A stretch of 36,038 nucleotides of DNA from Piscirickettsiaceae bacterium (GTDB lineage: Bacteria > Pseudomonadota > Gammaproteobacteria > Thiomicrospirales > Thiomicrospiraceae), in contig JALUXI010000236.1 in the NCBI GenBank assembly GCA_027019045.1, positions 1 to 36,038 of the forward strand, in the 5' to 3' direction. Shown in pieces: positions 34,885 through 36,038 of this stretch; the first letter of the stretch is position 1; every line of letters starts with the position of its first letter. Both the position numbers and the translations under genes were made by a program. The notes beneath the pieces are model-generated. The model saw only the letters and a list, made by a program, of their open reading frames with translations, was not told the DNA's origin and made no database searches.

Positions 34885-34980
34885 TAAACTTATGCCGGAT
34901 GACAAGTACTCACACAAAAGATTTAATCATCACCACCCAGATAAAAAGCAAAAAAGCCGCCAAACTGCGACTTTTTATAT

Positions 34981-35140
34981 GAGAGATTTGCACGAGTGGG
35001 ACGCGAGAGAAAAAAGAGATAAAATTACTCGAATCGAGGCTGAAAACACAGGGAATAGCCCGCTATTGCCAAGTTTGTCAACGAAGAGTCGGGGAATTTT
35101 AGCCTTTTTTATCCGTGTAACCATCTCGTGCAAAGCTCTC
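34981..35140. mobile_element. 160-bp IS-derived inverted-repeat element, copy 2
   Basis: Ends are GAGAGATTTGCACGAG and the complement of GAGAGCTTTGCACGAG, 15 of 16 matching. Flanks TATAT and TATAC agree at four of five positions, consistent with an old 5-bp duplication. The minus strand has an open frame of 49 codons (35124 to 34975) that covers nearly the whole element but resembles no transposase I recognise. Together with copy 1 it fills most of the 565-base gap between flaG and the fliD promoter region (34701-35180 has no genes). Confidence 0.83.
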
Positions 35141-35180
35141 TATACACCAAAACACAGATACATCTCACCCTCTCACTTTA

Positions 35181-35615
35181 TCAAGCTTGACTGTCCATAA
35201 TTAACCCTTTTGCATTAGAAGGACTATTTTGTTGTGACAAATAAGACTTAGCCTGTTGAATTCTTTCTAAATATTGCGTTAGATTCTTAGAAATTTTCAA
35301 AGCCTCTTCCGAAGGAATTTGACGAATGAGTTTTCCAGATTGCTCATCCTGGATTTTAATCACGACCTGATGCGTGCTATCGTCCACTTCAAAACGAAGG
35401 TGTGTTTGAGAAACTTTTAAAATATCATTTAATTGATTAAAACCCTTTCTCACGCCTTCAATAGAGTCTTGTAACATCTTTGTATTCGATGTTTGCTCAC
35501 CCAGCGTTTGACTAGATGAAATATCCATAACCCCCTGTTGGCCACTTTCAGATAGATGAGGTGATTGAGTATGAGATATCCCATGACTTGTCGTCGATGT
35601 TCTAATTGCCTCCAT
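35181..35615 (-). CDS. flaG: Flagellar protein FlaG
   Basis: Small protein (144 residues) that affects filament length in known polar flagella. The C-terminal part has the family pattern LRFEVDDSTHQVVIKIQDEQSGKLIRQIPSEEALKISKNL, preceded by a Ser/Gln-rich, variable N-terminus. ATG at 35615 is used because GAGGAGGGG lies just upstream. A longer frame back to 35687 would be AT-rich leader and put that ribosome site inside the gene. It lies between fliC and fliD, as in Pseudomonas and Vibrio. Confidence 0.9.
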   Translation of the reverse strand: MEAIRTSTTSHGISHTQSPHLSESGQQGVMDISSSQTLGEQTSNTKMLQDSIEGVRKGFNQLNDILKVSQTHLRFEVDDSTHQVVIKIQDEQSGKLIRQIPSEEALKISKNLTQYLERIQQAKSYLSQQNSPSNAKGLIMDSQA

Positions 35616-35694
35616 TTGCCCCTCCTCAAAAATTTCAAAGATTACACTTTTTATCTTTATTGTAAGTATTTTCAGCAAGATAGACAAATTTTAA

Positions 35695-35732
35695 AGCAAA
35701 AAAAAACGGTAAGGACTGCGTCGCTTACCGTT
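35695..35732 (-). terminator. Intrinsic terminator after fliC
   Basis: Minus strand: AACGGTAAG-(10 bases)-CTTACCGTT, a 9-bp perfect stem followed by a run of eight further T residues. It ends the fliC transcript 80 bases before flaG. Confidence 0.9.
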
Positions 35733-35856
35733 AACACACAAGGGAAACCCTTAAATAACATCGAGAGCTGAGCTGACTCTAAAGCCAACCAGGCATCTTC
35801 TTGTTATCAGAAAATATTATCCAACATAAAAGCTGTTAGGTAAATCTATTTTCCAT

Positions 35857-35891
35857 CAGGACTGGAGATTTTGGCAAAATTCCCAGTCCTG
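35857..35891. repeat. Stable hairpin in the fliC 3' region
   Basis: CAGGACTGG pairs with CCAGTCCTG (9 bp), and most of the inner segment (GATTTT / AAAATT) can also pair. It lies 42 bases after the fliC stop. On the minus strand no T-run follows, so it is probably an mRNA 3'-end structure rather than the main terminator. The fliC-flaG gap (35616-35932) holds this hairpin, the terminator, and no gene that I can see. Confidence 0.6.
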
Positions 35892-35932
35892 CTTGATATT
35901 TTTTAAAATGCTAGCGATTTTTTAAAGTTAAC

Positions 35933-36038
35933 CTACTTTAACAACTGCATCACATTCTGTGACTGTTTATTCGCTTGAGACAACATGCTCATCCCCGCTT
36001 GTTGCAATACTTGTGTCTTGGCAAGTGCCGCACTCTCT
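35933..36038 (-). CDS. fliC: Flagellin, C-terminal end only
   Basis: The last 34 codons of a gene running off the window. The translation ESAALAKTQVLQQAGMSMLS then QANKQSQNVMQLLK is the conserved C-terminal D0 helix of flagellins, which packs inside the filament core. Stop TAG is at 35933-35935. It is followed by a hairpin and a strong terminator, as expected for an abundant transcript. It lies upstream of flaG, fliD and fliS, the standard polar-flagellum order. Confidence 0.93.
   Translation of the reverse strand, partial: ESAALAKTQVLQQAGMSMLSQANKQSQNVMQLLK

Noticed and set aside
34892..35200. 102-codon + strand open frame between fliD and flaG
   Set aside because: Most of it is sequence of the inverted-repeat element, composition is unlike a folded protein, and there is no ribosome site or relation to known families.
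35616..35694. Search for a sigma28 promoter directly before flaG
   Set aside because: TAAAATTT is present but no acceptable -10 box lies 11 bases downstream, so I list no promoter; flaG may rely on readthrough past the fliC terminator.
1..36038. CRISPR array, tRNA, rRNA, toxin-antitoxin or phage-defence genes
   Set aside because: No regularly spaced repeats, RNA gene signatures or recognisable defence proteins were seen; all long frames on the minus strand belong to flagellar or chemotaxis functions.

Overview
The window is from a motile, polar-flagellated gammaproteobacterium with moderate to low GC. Gene order and protein style (FleQ/FleS/FleR regulators, FlhF/FlhG, FliA, CheYZAW in one run) resemble Pseudomonas/Vibrio flagellar clusters. 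A marine or sulfur-oxidising Thiotrichales-type organism (Thiomicrospira/Hydrogenovibrio group) is my guess for the taxon, at low confidence.

Left end, + strand (1-3132): a three-gene copper module. It holds an OprC/NosA-type TonB-dependent copper receptor cut at its 5' end by the window edge, a membrane-anchored SCO1/SenC copper chaperone, and a periplasmic PCuAC-type copper chaperone. Together they suggest outer-membrane copper uptake followed by delivery to a copper enzyme such as cytochrome oxidase.

The rest (3273-36038) is one very large minus-strand flagellum/chemotaxis cluster. In transcription order: fliC (3' end only), flaG, two IS-derived inverted-repeat elements, fliD, fliS, fliT, a receiver-less FleQ-like activator, fleS, fleR, fliE, fliF, fliG, fliH, fliI, fliJ, fliK, a sensor-less methyl-accepting protein, motA, motB, a 167-bp miniature inverted-repeat element, fliL, fliM, fliN, fliO, fliP, fliQ, fliR, flhB, flhA, flhF, flhG, fliA, cheY, cheZ, cheA, cheW. 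Rod and hook (flg) genes are not in the window.

The regulatory hierarchy can be partly read from the DNA. The FleQ-like master regulator has a sigma70 promoter (TTGACA-N17-TATAAA) with a perfect 10-bp dyad just downstream. fliE and cheA each have a good sigma54 site, and fliD has a good sigma28 (FliA) site. Intrinsic terminators follow fliC, cheY and cheW; the one after cheY lies between cheY and cheZ.

Most notable observations: (1) a MITE inserted into the 3' end of motB supplies its stop codon, and removing it in silico restores an 11-residue longer MotB tail; (2) the FleQ homologue lacks its receiver domain and the residues that bind c-di-GMP in FleQ; (3) a receptor without a sensor domain is embedded between fliK and motA; (4) a duplicated acidic, EF-hand-like motif sits in the CheA linker; (5) two nested IS relics with compensating arm changes lie between flaG and fliD. 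I found no CRISPR array, tRNA, rRNA or defence system.
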